DNA of 64,000 nt. It comes from Elymus sibiricus. Lineage: Eukaryota > Streptophyta > Magnoliopsida > Poales > Poaceae. Each line of letters opens with the position of its first letter. The first letter of the stretch is position 1. A program made the position numbers and the translations under genes. The stretch spans positions 416,807,409-416,871,408 of the forward strand of contig CM077667.1 in NCBI GenBank assembly GCA_039707655.1, in the 5' to 3' direction. Below are positions 19,083-30,367 of the stretch, piece after piece. The notes beneath the pieces were generated by a model. The model worked only from the letters and a program-made list of their open reading frames with translations. It had not been told where the DNA came from and did not search any database.

Positions 19083-20835
19083 ATGTCTGGTTCAGATGAC
19101 AGACATAACAACTTCAGAGAAGAAGATGTGGACATGAATGCAGGCACAAGCCCTGAAGGAAGTTCATCCTCTTATGACGATGTGCCTAGTTCTCCTGACC
19201 TACCCAAGGCTGCCACCAGGGCAAGGAAGAAGTTGAACTCAGATGAGGAAGATGCTGATTTTGTGCCAGAAGAAATTTTAGCCAAGAAGCAAAAAAGAAA
19301 AAGCTGCCAAGAGCACAACTGCAGAGACTACATCTACAAAGAGAGCTGTCAGAAAGGAATATGCAAGCACTGATGCTAGGAGAGCACCTGAGAGTGCTAG
19401 AGCAAACACCTCATTATCAGTTGAGCCTCCAAGGAAATCATTGCCTAAGAAGGCAGGAGAGAAAAAGAGGGAAAGGACAAGATATGTCAAAGCTACAATT
19501 CTCCCTTCTACTGCAGAGTACTTTGATGAAGAAGATGAAGAGGAGGAACCAGCTGCCAAAGCCCCTCCAGCTAAGAAGAAGAAATTGATGGAAGATGCTA
19601 TGCCCAAGGATGTTCCAGCAAAGAACATCAAGTCTGCTCCCAAGAAGACTGATGTAGCCTCCAAGTCAAAGAAGTCCACCAGAGACATTCCTAGTGCTGC
19701 TAAGAACAAGAAGTCCACCATGATAGAAGAAGAGGAAGACATATCTGTTTTCAGGAAGCTGAGGCCCCACTTGCCTATTCATAATGATGATCACCCAGTT
19801 GCAGAAGATATGAAGAAGAGGAAAGATTCAGGTCTGAGGACGTGGAGAGCAGCTGATCCCTATGCCTCCAGGAGAAGGACTGCTGTGGATGCCATATTTC
19901 ACACCAAGGAACAACAGGACTTTTATAAGACTGTCCTATTGGACAAGAGCCCAGCAGTCAGTGACATGAGATATGTTGACTGGGCATATATCAAGGAAAA
20001 TGAAGATTTCTTTCCATGTGTACAAGACAACTTCAAGTGCATTGATCTTGCAAACTTTGTTGGCAGAGAATTTTCAGCATGGAATGATGAGATGATCATG
20101 CAGTTTTATTCCACTGCACACTTTTATCTAGATGGCAGGATTGTTTGGATGACAGAAGGAGAGAGGTACCAATCAACAGTTGATGAGTGGGATACCATCT
20201 TAGGAGCTCCACAGGTACAGGAGGGAGATTTGGATGTCTACTCTGAATCCAAGATGAACCACAACTCCATGGTAAATATGTACAAGGAAATCCCTGCTTC
20301 ACATGTGCATTCACATAAGTTTGGGTCTGTCTATTTCCTGCAAGCAGGACTACCCACCATTAACACCATTTTGAGGCATACCTTGATGTCCAAATCTGGA
20401 GATGATAAGATGATAAGGGGGTACTCCATCAACATGCTGCATCACATAGACTCCCATACCAGGATAAGAGTGATGGACTTGATTGTAGAGACAGTGAGGA
20501 GGACAACCGCAGACCAGAAGAGATCTTGTGGATATGCACCATACATTCAGATGCTCATTAACTCCAAGTTAGAGAAGAATGTGTATGCACTTGATCGTCC
20601 TCATTTGCCACTCCAGCCAGAGTTAGAGGATAATGTCATGGTGATGGACCCTAGTCATCCCACTTCATCTACTGCACTGGCAGAGGCTGAAGCTGCTAGA
20701 GCCACCAGTGCTCAGGCACCTAGAACTAGGAATGAGAAAATGGATCTTCTTATTAGCACCATTCAGAGCATGCAGAAGGACATCAAGACCATTCAGCTCA
20801 ATCAAGATAGTCTTGTGAGGATTGTGGAGGATAAG
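19083..20835 (+). pseudogene. Sirevirus envelope-like ORF, N-terminal part, frameshifted
   Basis: From ATG 19083 (MSGSDDRHNNFREEDVDMNA) the frame reads an acidic, Ser-rich N-terminus. It then shifts by one base in an A-rich run near 19290-19305 (AAGCAAAAAAGAAAAAGC) and continues in the frame that is open to 20835. That second part is rich in Lys/Glu (AKAPPAKKKKLMEDAM), then has a globular domain of about 270 residues (from DISVFRKLRPHLP through DWAYIKENEDFFPC and HFYLDGRIVWMTEGERYQS) and a coiled-coil-like segment (MDLLISTIQSMQKDIKTIQL). This matches the extra ORF after pol in Maximus-like Sireviruses, called envelope-like. Its role is unproven and no clear membrane anchor is seen. It is interrupted after IVEDK by the solo LTR and resumes at 25772. 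Confidence 0.72.
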
Positions 20836-21687
20836 TGTAACAGCCCAAGTGTAATTCTTGCCTTATTTGTAATCATTCTCATGTGGACCTTCATGTTTTG
20901 CCATTGTGTTTGTTTATCAACCTTGCCTCATGGTCATTTCATGCATCATGCCATCATGCTCATCATACCAAGTGCATATTAATTATTGCCATGCTTGTGG
21001 TTGTGTTTGTTGTGACGTGAGGTGGTGTTGATGGGAGTGTATGTGATGTGGAGTGAGTGCATGTGTTTCTTTGTTTGGAGTGCTACTCCCTCCCATCTAA
21101 TAAACTATCCCCTCTTCTTTCTTATTCAAAATATGCCCATGATAATAATTTACTTTCTGTTTTCACATATTAAAAATGTTGCTCATTTTCTAAATATTCA
21201 GTTGAGTTTTGTGTGTAGTCTCAAGCATGTTCTACTGGTTTTGAATATTTTTTTTAACAATTGCAAACAGATTCCAATTCTAAATATATGTGATTGTTTT
21301 ATTTGTTCAAAAAAATGCCAACTCCATTTTTTTTAACTAGGCTACAATTTTCTGTTTCCAAAACATATTTTTCTTCCTCCCCAATTATTTTTTTAAACCT
21401 GCATGGTTTTATTCTTAGTTTGCTGATTTAATTAATAGGGAAGGCCTGTGTGTTTTGTTTTCGCTGAGAGAGAGTGGCCGGCCCATCTGGGCCTCCTCCT
21501 CCTTCCTTCCTTCCCGCAGCCCAGCTAGCCCGTGCGCTGGTTCCCTCCAGCGTGGCGCGCGTCGGGCCCGCGCGTCAGCCTCTCTCTCCCTCCTTTCTTC
21601 CTCCTCCTTTCCAGCTCCCTCTCAGAGCGAGAGCGAGCAGGGCCCCGCCGTGGCCGAGGTGGCGAGGCTAGGGCGTGCCTCCAGGGC

Positions 21688-21695
21688 TATAAAGC
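21688..21695 (+). promoter_or_regulatory. TATA box of the solo LTR
   Basis: GCTATAAAGCC is followed about 30-40 bp later by CTAGGGTTCCCCCC and then a long pyrimidine-rich leader. That leader ends at a strong 5' splice-site-like sequence CAG|GTAAGTTC at about 21797-21806. The arrangement suggests a capped, spliced LTR transcript, by inference. Confidence 0.5.
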
Positions 21696-22232
21696 CTCAT
21701 CGTCCGCGCCCCTCTAGCTAGGGTTCCCCCCTGTCTCTCCGCGCCGCCGCCACCTCCATCTCCTTCCTCCTCTCCCTTCTCCTTTTTCTTCTTCGTCAGG
21801 TAAGTTCAGAGAAGAGAGAAGTTCAGTTTCGTCAGAGAGAGCAGAGAGCCGCCGTCGATTTCGTCGTCTCCTTCATCGCCGGTGGCATCTCCGTGGCATC
21901 CGAGATGTCCGCGGGGTTTCTGGTGCATTCGGCGTCCCGTTCCCGGCGCTAGGGAGGCCGGAGCGTCCCCGCGTCGTCTTCCCGTCGTCACGTCGCGTGG
22001 TTGGAGCTGCGCGTCGTCAGGCAGCGCCAGCTTCGTCGTCCTCGCCTCGCCGCGTCCTCGAGCAGCCCGCAGTGAGCATCAGCTCCTCCTTCCCCCTCTC
22101 TTTATCGCGCGTAGCCGCCTAGTCGCGTCCTGGTCGTCGTTTCGCCGTCGCCTCTTTCTCTGGTTCGGGAAGAAGGAAAAACCGCGCCCTTTGTCTGCAT
22201 TTAACGAGCAAGGCCCCTCTCTGTTCAGACGC

Positions 22233-22305
22233 GCGCGTGTGGCGCAGTGGTCGACCGATCGCTGTATACACAGGAGGTCTCGGGTTCGATCCCCCCCCGA
22301 GCCCT
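22233..22305 (+). ncRNA. tRNA-like sequence with pol III A and B boxes (degenerate)
   Basis: TGGCGCAGTGG (22240-22250) fits the A box and GGTTCGATCCC (22283-22293) fits the B box, with spacing normal for a tRNA gene. The acceptor 5' strand has no matching 3' strand and the T stem is spoiled by a run of C's, so it is not a working tRNA. It may be a tRNA-derived SINE head or a tRNA relic captured in the LTR. A GT microsatellite follows (22326-22375). Confidence 0.4.
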
Positions 22306-24014
22306 TCTATTTTTCCCTGTATTATGTGTGTGTGTGTCTCTGTGGCTTGTGTGTGTGCTGTGTGTGTGTGTGAGAATGACAGTGGGCCTGGCCCCACTTG
22401 CCATCCTCAGGGGGGTCCTGGTGTGTATGCCAGTGGGTCCCCCCCTCTGTTTGATTGTTTTTATTTATTGTTTTACTTATTTATACTGCTGTTTTGTTTC
22501 TTTCCATTTTTGGAAAGATCCAGATCTGGACATGGCCATTTTTGGCAGTAGCCAAATAGGGCAAGATTCCACTTACAAGTGCATGTGTGGTTTTTCAATT
22601 GTGGTTTTGGGCATTTTATCTACATGTAGATATAAGTATGATATATGTTTTTGGGGTAGAATTTCCCAAGGAATCCAATGGTGTAATTTGTTTTGTCATT
22701 TGAGCAAGTTTGCAAAAGTGTCATTTTGTCCCAACATGCCATTTTGTCATTTTCATATGATTTAATCTATACAATATATGTGAAACTTGTCAACATGAAT
22801 ATGCTAGTGTTTGAAGGGTACTAGGCCCTGGTATTTTTGTTTGGCATCATAAACTTGTGGATAAGTGGGTTCCTTGCTGTTAATATGCTAAGATAATAAC
22901 CCTGGTTGCATTTCTCAATATTGCCAAGTGTTGGATCTGTTATTTTCTTGCTATGTTTAGATGATGGTTCCCACGGATGTGTTGGTCCTTTGAGTTTGGG
23001 ACTTGAACATGTTTTGTTGTGCCCAGCATGCTCTACTAAATTGTGCTAAAAACTTGAGCATTAAGCTCTTGCATCATATTTAAAACATGCTGTCAAGTTG
23101 CTATTCTGTTAACATGTGCCCAGTTTTGCCCTTGCTAAATATTTCTAAATCTGAGAATCTGTTAATATTTTTATGCCATGAAGAGTGGATGCTACAAAGT
23201 TATGTGTTGTGTTCTAGCTCATGCTCAGTGTTAGTGTTTTGTTATATATGTTGCCCTCTACCATCCTGTTAATTTTCATGCCATGAAAGATGCTGTAGCA
23301 TATATATAAACCATGCTGTCAATAAGCCATCAGGTTAACTCAGATTCCAGAAAACTGGAATTTTCACTAAGTCCTAAAATCTGGTTCAACATGCCCTCTT
23401 GTGATCTTCAGTGCTATTGATCTATGCTTTCTTTCAAGTTTGTGTAGATATATTAATTGTTAAGCTTGCTGTAAAGTTTCTGTCCATGCCTTGGTTTTGA
23501 TTTAAGACCTGCTGTAGCTCTGGCTATGTGAGTGACAAGATGCCATGTTGCTGATTTTGGACAGGATGTGTGTTTGATTGTTTTGTGACTTGTGAGAGCT
23601 ATACTCCATTGTTTTGCTTGATCTTTAGCTCTATTCTTGTTAGATTTTCATTACCTATCCAGTGGCATCCTTGGAACACCAAGGTATAGCCCAGAGATTG
23701 CCTCATGTTGTGTTTTGTCTCCGTTAACGTTCGTACCTTGCCGTGAGCAGACCGTGAGCTACGTTACTCCGTTTGCAGCGTTCTACATATGCATTTGCAT
23801 CGTTTTTGCATGAAGCATCCATATTTTCCATGATCATGCACGTCCAAATAAGTAATATTGAGGTTCTGTCCAGAATACTAATAACTTAATAGATGCATGT
23901 GAAACATGACTAGCATAGGATTGCCATGCTATAATTCTTAACATGACCATGCATCATCTTGTTTGTGCATTGCACCTTGCTGTTTGTTTATTTGGTGCTG
24001 TTCTCTTTGGGTAG

Positions 24015-24098
24015 ACGCGAGTGTTGAGCCTGAGTACGAGGATTCCGGAGAGTACAACTACGAGGAACCAGCTCTTTGTCCCTCTGAAGATCCAACAG
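24015..24098 (+). other. Coding-like block 1 inside the solo LTR
   Basis: After TTCTCTTTGGGTAG (acceptor-like) an 84-nt stretch reads in phase 1 as an acidic, Tyr-rich peptide, (D)ASVEPEYEDSGEYNYEEPAL..., and ends AACAG before GCAAG (a GC-type donor-like site). The comparable block in the LTRs at 41306 and 50214 has the same phase and same flanking signals. Whether it is translated is unknown. Confidence 0.4.
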
Positions 24099-25387
24099 GC
24101 AAGATGATCATACCCGGATCCCGACACTATTTTTGCCTTGCTAGATGTCTCGTTTTTACCGTTATGTTCCGTTACCTACCACTTAACTGTCAGCCTCCTA
24201 ATTTGCCATGAAAGCCTCTAACCTTTCCACTACCTAGCAAACCTTGATTGGCTATGTTACCGCTGCTCACCCTTTTTTCTTATAGCGTTGCTAGTTGCAG
24301 GTGCAAGTTTCCCATGTGTCAACATGGATTTTGTTTATCTCACTCTATTTTGTTGTTATTTAAATTAATGCACATATATATCTGGCAACGGTGGAAGGCT
24401 TAGCCTTTTGCTCAGTGTTTTGTTCCGCTTTTGCCGCACTAGTTCCGAGTTCCGGTGTTATATTCCATATTTTTGCGCTCCTAACATGCTCGGGGTTGTT
24501 ATGGGGACCTTCTTGATCATTCGTTTTAGATTAAAACTTGTCTGGCAAGACCCAACATTGGTACTACATTTGCTAACAACTTAATAAAATTGCATAGGGC
24601 ATAGCTACCCCGAGGATAAATTAATCAACCACCCGGGCCAGTGCTCCTCATGAGTGTTGGTCCAACCCAGAGCACTGTGCGGGGCCAACCCGGGGCAACT
24701 CGGGAGATCTCTATCAGGCCTCCGTACGCGTAGCTTATCCGTCGTGTCCTGAGAACGAGATACGCGGCTCTTATCGGGTTCGTCGACACGTCGGGCGGTC
24801 TTGCTGGACTTGTTTTACCTTTATCGAATGTCTTGCGCGTGGAATTCCGGTTTTTCTTCGGGCTATCTCGAGGTTGCGGTTTTCCAGTGGAATGGCCTAG
24901 GACGATCACGAGATTCGTGGTCGAGGTTATTCTCGCGGAGTGTGGTTAGTTTGTGATGGATGAGTTGGAGCACCCCTGCAGGGTTTAATCTTTTCGGAGA
25001 GCCGTGCCCGCGGTTATGTGGCAACTTGGAAATTTGTTTAACACCCGGTAATAGTTAACTTGAAGTAAACTCCAATAAAATACACCAACTGGGTGCGTAA
25101 CCGTGATCGTCTCTGCTCGTGAACATATCCGAGAGAGAACACGGTGGGGTTATGATTGACGTAAGTAGGTGTTCAGGATCACTTAGTGATCATGCTAATT
25201 CACGATCGTCTTACGTATGCCACCATATTTACATTCATGTTCTCGTAAGTTAGCCACCCAAACATATGCTTAGCGCTTGCTGCAGCCTCACCACTTAACC
25301 AATTCCTTACCCAATGGCTTACATAGTTTCGGTACCCGGGTTATGAGATTGCTGAGTCCCTGTGGCTCACAGATTACAACAATACAG

Positions 25388-25488
25388 GTACAGGTGTTGA
25401 TGAGAACGTGCCAGATGATGTGACTCAGCTCCAGTGGGAGTACGACGAGGAGAGTAGACGTATGTATGTTACGTATCCAGACGAGTAG
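25388..25488 (+). other. Coding-like block 2 inside the solo LTR
   Basis: After ATTACAACAATACAG (acceptor-like) the phase left by block 1 continues as (G)TGVDENVPDDVTQLQWEYDE..., rich in Asp/Glu and Tyr, and ends at TAG 25486-25488. The equivalent in the other Gypsy LTRs (42930, 51838) also ends in TAG in the same phase. The match of phase across a 1.3-kb gap is the main evidence. Confidence 0.4.
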
Positions 25489-25771
25489 GGAGCTTCATGG
25501 TGGTGATCCTGGGATAGCAAGGCAGTTTTCATTGCTTCTTTTATCGTTTGTTTTCCGTCCGTAGCCGGACCCTGTCTTCTGGATGATGTATTGAATTATT
25601 GTGTGGACTTGTAATTTAGCTTGTGGCGAGTGTAAGCCAACTCATATACTCATCTCTTCCTACATGTATTGCAATGTTTACTGTGCTTGCGAACGACGAG
25701 ATGCGCTTCTATCCCCGTCGAGGCCACAAGCCTTAATAGGGATAGGACCGCATCTTGGGCGTGACAATAAG

Positions 25772-26109
25772 TTTTCACGCTGTACAACAAAGTGGATGGG
25801 CTGACGAAGACTGTAGATGAACTTAAGAAGGAAGTGGATGAAGCTCCCATTCCCCACTCCACAAATTCTGATGATGATGACTGTCCACCTCTCCGGACCA
25901 GCACTCAGTTCAAGACTCAAGCCAGAACTCCTACATTGTTTGCTCCTGAGATGAGGCCATCTTCTTCAGCACCTGCTACAACTCCATCAGTTCCATCAGC
26001 TCCAGTGTCTACTCCACCACCTCAGAGGACCTCAGCTGAAGACTTCACGGATGCTCTTCTCTCGACTCCATCGACAGCCACCGGAGACCATGCCCAGAGC
26101 AACGAGTAG
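25772..26109 (+). pseudogene. Sirevirus envelope-like ORF, C-terminal part
   Basis: This resumes the interrupted ORF directly after the target duplication: FTLYNKVDGLTKTVDELKKE, a heptad-like coiled-coil continuation of the helix before the solo LTR. A Pro/Ser/Thr-rich tail follows (SSSAPATTPSVPSAPVSTPP), ending at TAG 26107-26109. The ATG at 25792 is internal, not a natural start. Confidence 0.7.
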
Positions 26110-26596
26110 CTCTATGGCTTTGAACTTTTTTGGTAACTTGTTGCCAAAGGGGGAGAGGTCATAGATCATAGGGCTTCGAGAGAGAGAGAGAGAGAGTTGT
26201 TTTTTATCCCACCCTGTTTTTCAAAAACATTTGGTTTATCATTTGGTGTTGCAAACTTTTGTTGGTGTTTGATCATATACTCTCATGTGATGCTACTACT
26301 TTACTATCTTTGAGATATATCTTGATGATCATTCACTTAATGTTTGGTGTGTTGTGCTTGTTATTCACTCTTGTTAATTTTAGCGCACCACCAAGTTGTA
26401 TGTGACATGAAAGAGTGACCCATGATCCTAATCTATTGTGCATTTGCATTCAATCGCAAATTTTAAATAATGCACAAATTTAGGGGGAGCTCTTGCTTAT
26501 CACATACCTCTCAAAGCGACGATGCTATTCATTGATTATATCTCTCATCGAAGCTTTGATCTATATGTTGTCATCAATTACCAAAAAGGGGGAGAT
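26110..26596 (+). other. 3' non-coding region with multiple polypurine tracts
   Basis: Purine tracts occur at about 26146-26157 (AAAGGGGGAGAG), 26480-26490 (TTAGGGGGAGC) and 26583-26596 (AAAAAGGGGGAGAT, the one abutting the 3' LTR). A (GA)n run lies at about 26178-26195. Several polypurine tracts before the 3' LTR are a reported Sirevirus feature. Confidence 0.7.
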
Positions 26597-28179
26597 TGAA
26601 AGCACAACTTCACCCTAGGTGGTTTTGGTAATTAATAACAACATATATTTCATTGGACTAATGTTTCCACTAAGTATGTTTCAGGAAAAAGTTCAATGTT
26701 TGATTGGCTAAAGATTGTGAGGAGACCCCAAGATGTAAGGAATAGGATTGGCTAAGCTACAAGCATGAAGACTCTACATTTTACTTTGTGAGAAATCACT
26801 TTGAGTCCATAGGAAAGCCAATACTATCAAAAGGGGGTGAGGTAATTATAGTGAATGAAATGCTCAAGTGATCAAGTGTTAGTCGCCAAAAACACCCACA
26901 AGCTCTCCCATAAATATTCTGTCATAGAGCCTAACACTCAAAATCGGTGCCACCAACATTTCCATATCGGCTACACCGAGTCTAAAATCCAGACAGAAAC
27001 CCTAGCCAAGACCCACTACTCGGTACTACCAACATTTACTTTTGGTTCCACTGAAACCAGTGACCAACTTCCTGGTTAGCCATTTTCTTGATTCGGTCCC
27101 ACCGAGTTTTGCAAATCGGTCTCGCCGAGAAGTTGGGCCAACTCTCTGTTAACCCATTTCTCCAAATCGGTCCCACTGAGTTTGAGAAATCGGTCTCACC
27201 GAGATTCGGCAACTGCCTAGGTCACCCATATCGACACCACCGAGTATTCCATATCTGTCTCACCGAAAATCCTAAAGTTCCCACATTTTGAACAAGTCGG
27301 TGCCACCGAGTTTCACTTCGGTTCCACCGAGTTGGGCAATAATGTTGTAACTGTTGGATTTTTGGAGATGCCTATATATATACCCCTCCACCACATCCCA
27401 CTCGTAAGAGAAGCACTCAGAACACACACCCACTTGCCATATCCAATTTTCTGAGAGAGAACCACCTATTCTTGTGTTGAGGTCAAGATCATCCACTCCA
27501 ACCATATGGATCTTGATTTCTAGCCTCCCCAAGTTGCTTTCCATCCAATCAATCTCTTCTACCCAAGCCAAATTTGTGAGAGAGTGATTGAGTGTTGAGG
27601 AGACTATCATTTGAAACACAAGAGCAAGGAATTCATTATTACTATCGAGCCTATTACCTTTTGGAGGGTGGTGCCTCCTAGATTGGTTAGGTGTCGCTTG
27701 GGAGCCTCCTACTTCGTGTTGTGGAGTTGAACCAAGAAGTTTGTACGGGCAAGGAGATCGCCTACTTTGTGAAGATCTACCCATAGTGAGGCTAGTCCTT
27801 CGTGGACGGAAGCCGTTATGGAATAGTCAAGGTTGCTACTTTGTGGACCCTTTTAGGTGGAGCCCTCCATGGACTCTCGCGACCGCTACCCTCTATGGGT
27901 TGAAGACTCCATAAACGTGGACGTACGATAGCACCACCTATCGGAACCACGGGAAAAATCTTCGTGTCTTCAAATTGTGTTTGATCTTCCTACCCTTATC
28001 CCTTTTACATATGCTTGTCCTTATTTTCCGCTGCAATACTCATAGACATGCATGTGTAGGGTGAACTTGACTTGTGCGAATTGCTAAAATCTGCCCACAA
28101 TTAAAACTGGGAAAAGGATAGATTTTTATTTGGTCAAGTAGTCTAATCACCCCCCTCTAGACATATTTTGGATCCTACA
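26597..28179 (+). repeat. 3' LTR of the Sirevirus-like element
   Basis: 1,583 bp, equal in length to the 5' LTR, with the dyad cluster at about 26961-27331 and TATA at about 27373. It ends GGATCCTACA before the duplication ACCAT (28180-28184). Several dyads decayed in one LTR are intact in the other (for example near 27180-27200). Confidence 0.92.
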
Positions 28180-28184
28180 ACCAT

Positions 28185-28711
28185 CGGTCCGTCCGAGGAG
28201 ACGAGCTTTGGACCGTCACCTTTTAGAGTGTTTTCCTAGAGGACCTGCACATTAGTAAGACGTGGCGGACGTGTACGATCATACCCGGGCCTCCACGTAT
28301 CCTCCCCAAAAGAGAAACAAAGGGGAGGAAAAAAGGAAGAGGAAGGAAGAGGAGACTAGTGATTCTAGCAGTGACTGGCTAGGATTTTCACATCGACGTG
28401 AGAAGGCCTTTGTGGTGGTGATTTTGACGGGGATTTTCATCGTCGAGTCGATGAATGACATTGTGGCGTCGAACGGAGGCCGAGCTCCTTCATTTTATGG
28501 TGAGTTTCTTGTTTGTGCCTCCCTAGATGATCATTTGTGTTCTAAGGACGCGTCGTGTACATGGTGATGTCAGCTAGTGCCACAATATGCTAATGTGGTC
28601 TGCATTCATTAGTTGGAACGAAGGGATTATGCTTGGACTACGGTTAAAGGATAATTTTGCATGTTCACATGCTTAGGGATCATTTGCTTCTGTTACGCAA
28701 TTCCAGGTCCT
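28185..28711. other. Segment between the Sirevirus-like element and G1
   Basis: It is GC-rich at first, then purine-rich (about 28300-28355), with a 101-codon plus-strand ORF at 28262-28567. Within it, MNDIVASNGGRAPSFYG is directly followed by GTGAGTTTC, which resembles a 5' splice site, so the end of a first exon is possible. The NGGRAPSF phrase faintly resembles starts of some Copia gag proteins. I cannot assign it. No RNA gene or terminal repeat is evident. Confidence 0.25.
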
Positions 28712-30213
28712 TGATACGTCCATTTTGCATCATGAATTCTTATTGATATTTATGTTATTATTGTCCATTATTCCAAATTATGATACAATTCTTATGCCTT
28801 TTCTCTCTCAATATGCAAGGTACATCACAAAGAAGGAAATCACTAGAAACTGGAATTGTGGACCTGAAAACCAAGAAAATGGCAGAAAATTCACTGGACT
28901 CCAAATGACCTGAAACTTCACGGAGATTTTTTTGGAATATATAAGAATTATTGGGCCAAAAATATACCATAGGGGGGCCACCTGCTGGCCACAAGCCAAT
29001 AGGACGCGCCCTGTTGCCTCGTGGGCCCCAGCAGGCCTCCCGAACCCCCTCTTCTCCTATATGGTGTGTTTTACCCTAGAAAAAAACATAAGGATACTTT
29101 CGGGACGAAGCGCCGTCTACTCAAGGTGGAAACCAGTGCAGATGCCCTTTTGATCTCTGACGGAGAGATTCTGTCGGGGAAACTTCCCTCCGGGAGGGGG
29201 AGATCGAAGCCGTCGCTATCACCAACGCTTTCTCCTTCATGGGAGGACCAATCTTCATCAACATCTTCACCAGCACCATCTCATCTCAAACCCTAGTTCA
29301 TCTCTTGTATTCAATATTTGTCTCAAAATCTCAGATTGGTACCTGTGGGTTACTAGTAGTGTTGATTACATCTCGTAGTTGATGATTGTTGGTTTACTTG
29401 GTGGAAGATATTATGTTCAGATCCTTGATCTCCATTATTACACCTCTGATCTTGAACATGTTGATGATGTGTGAGTAGTTACTTTTGCTCCTGAGGACAT
29501 GGGAGAAGTCTTGTTATAAGTAATCATGTGAAGTTGGTATTTGTTCGATATTTTGATGGTGTGTATGTTGTTGCTTCTCTTAGTGGTGTCGTGTGAACGT
29601 CGACTACATGACACTTCACTATATTATGGGACTAAGGGAAGGCATTGTGGAGTAACAAGTAGATGATGGGTTGCGAGAGTGACAGAAGCTTAAACCCCAG
29701 TTTATGCGTTGCTTCATAAGGGGCTGATTTGGATACACATGTTTCATGCTATGGTTAGATTTAATCTTAATTCTTCTTTCGTAGTTGCGGATGCTTGCGA
29801 GAGGGGGTAATCATAAGTAGGTTGTTTATTCAAGTAAGAACAACACCTTAGCACCGGTCCACCCACATATCAAATTATCAAAGTAACAAACATGATTGAA
29901 CTCAACATGATGAACATGACTAGACAGAAATTCCCATGTGTCCTCGGGAGGGCTTGCTTAATATAAGAGTACTTCCAGGCCTGTCCTTTGCTACAAAAAG
30001 GATTGGGCTACCTTGCTGGAACTTTATTACTATTTCTACTTGTCACTTGTTACGAATTGCCTTGCTACAAAACTATCTATCACTGTTACTTGCAGCACTT
30101 GCATAGAATACCTTACTGAAAACTGCTTACTATTTCCTTCTGCTCCTCGTTGGGTTCGACGCTCTTACTTATCGAAAGGACAACGATTGATCCCCTATAC
30201 TTGTGGCTCATCA
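28712..30213 (+). repeat. 5' LTR of G1
   Basis: It runs from TGATACGTCCATTTTGCATC to TTGTGGCTCATCA, 1,502 bp. A foldback (28981-29003 with 29010-29035) lies just upstream of a CTCCTATATGG TATA-like site (about 29052-29062). The partner LTR is 58142-58150 joined to 61316-62792. Confidence 0.88.
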
Positions 30214-30224
30214 AGAGTATTTTC

Positions 30225-30242
30225 TGGCGCCGTTTTCGGGGA
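30225..30242 (+). other. Primer binding site of G1
   Basis: TGGCGCCGTTTTCGGGGA lies 11 bp after the LTR. TGGCGCCGTTG-type sites, matching a tRNA-Asp-like primer, are usual in Athila-type Gypsy elements. Confidence 0.7.
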
Positions 30243-30367
30243 GTGAAGCGCCTCTGGTAAGTGGAACTTGGGAAGGAAACACTCTTGATACGTGCTGACA
30301 TTTACTGTTGCTTGTTACTATGGACAGTCACCCTTTGAGTGGCTTGTTCGGAGCATCTTCGCCTTGA

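Larger units (their letters stand above)
20836..25766 (+). mobile_element. Solo LTR (4.9 kb) of a Gypsy-type element
   Basis: It starts TGTAACAGCCCAAG and ends CTTGGGCGTGACA, with the 5-bp duplication ATAAG at 20831-20835 and 25767-25771. No internal LTR copy, primer site or pol motif occurs between, so it is a single LTR left by recombination of a full element. It has a TATA box (21688-21695), a GT-rich stretch, tRNA-like boxes and two short coding-like blocks. Outer ORFs of the host envelope-like gene join across it. Its internal plan resembles the LTR of the chromodomain element at 39156, although the sequences differ. Confidence 0.85.
14592..28179 (+). mobile_element. Sirevirus-like Copia element (Maximus-like) lacking pol
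   Basis: Two LTRs of 1,583 bp (14592-16174, 26597-28179), both TGAAAGCACAACTT...GGATCCTACA, are bounded by the 5-bp duplication ACCAT (14587-14591 and 28180-28184). A primer site for initiator tRNA-Met follows the 5' LTR. Content: a Copia-type gag ORF, a long non-coding stretch where protease, integrase, RT and RNase H should be, a large envelope-like ORF, several polypurine tracts, and the 3' LTR. Length is 13,588 bp including a 4.9-kb solo LTR inserted in the envelope-like ORF. Large size, envelope-like ORF and several polypurine tracts fit Sireviruses; loss of pol makes it non-autonomous. The LTRs differ by a few percent by eye. Confidence 0.88.

Noticed and set aside
22233..22305. Functional tRNA gene
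   Set aside because: A and B boxes are present, but acceptor and T stems do not pair, so it is listed only as tRNA-like.
21455..22765. Overlapping ORFs of 60-172 codons in three frames
   Set aside because: They fall in the solo LTR's GC-rich leader and GT microsatellite; frames overlap and no motif is seen.
20836..25766. Complete retrotransposon rather than a solo LTR
   Set aside because: The TGTAACAGCCC start does not recur before the end, and no primer site, RT or integrase motif is present.
28262..28567. 101-codon ORF as a real gene
   Set aside because: The purine-rich 5' half is low-complexity and only a faint resemblance to a gag start is visible, so it is kept as an unassigned segment.
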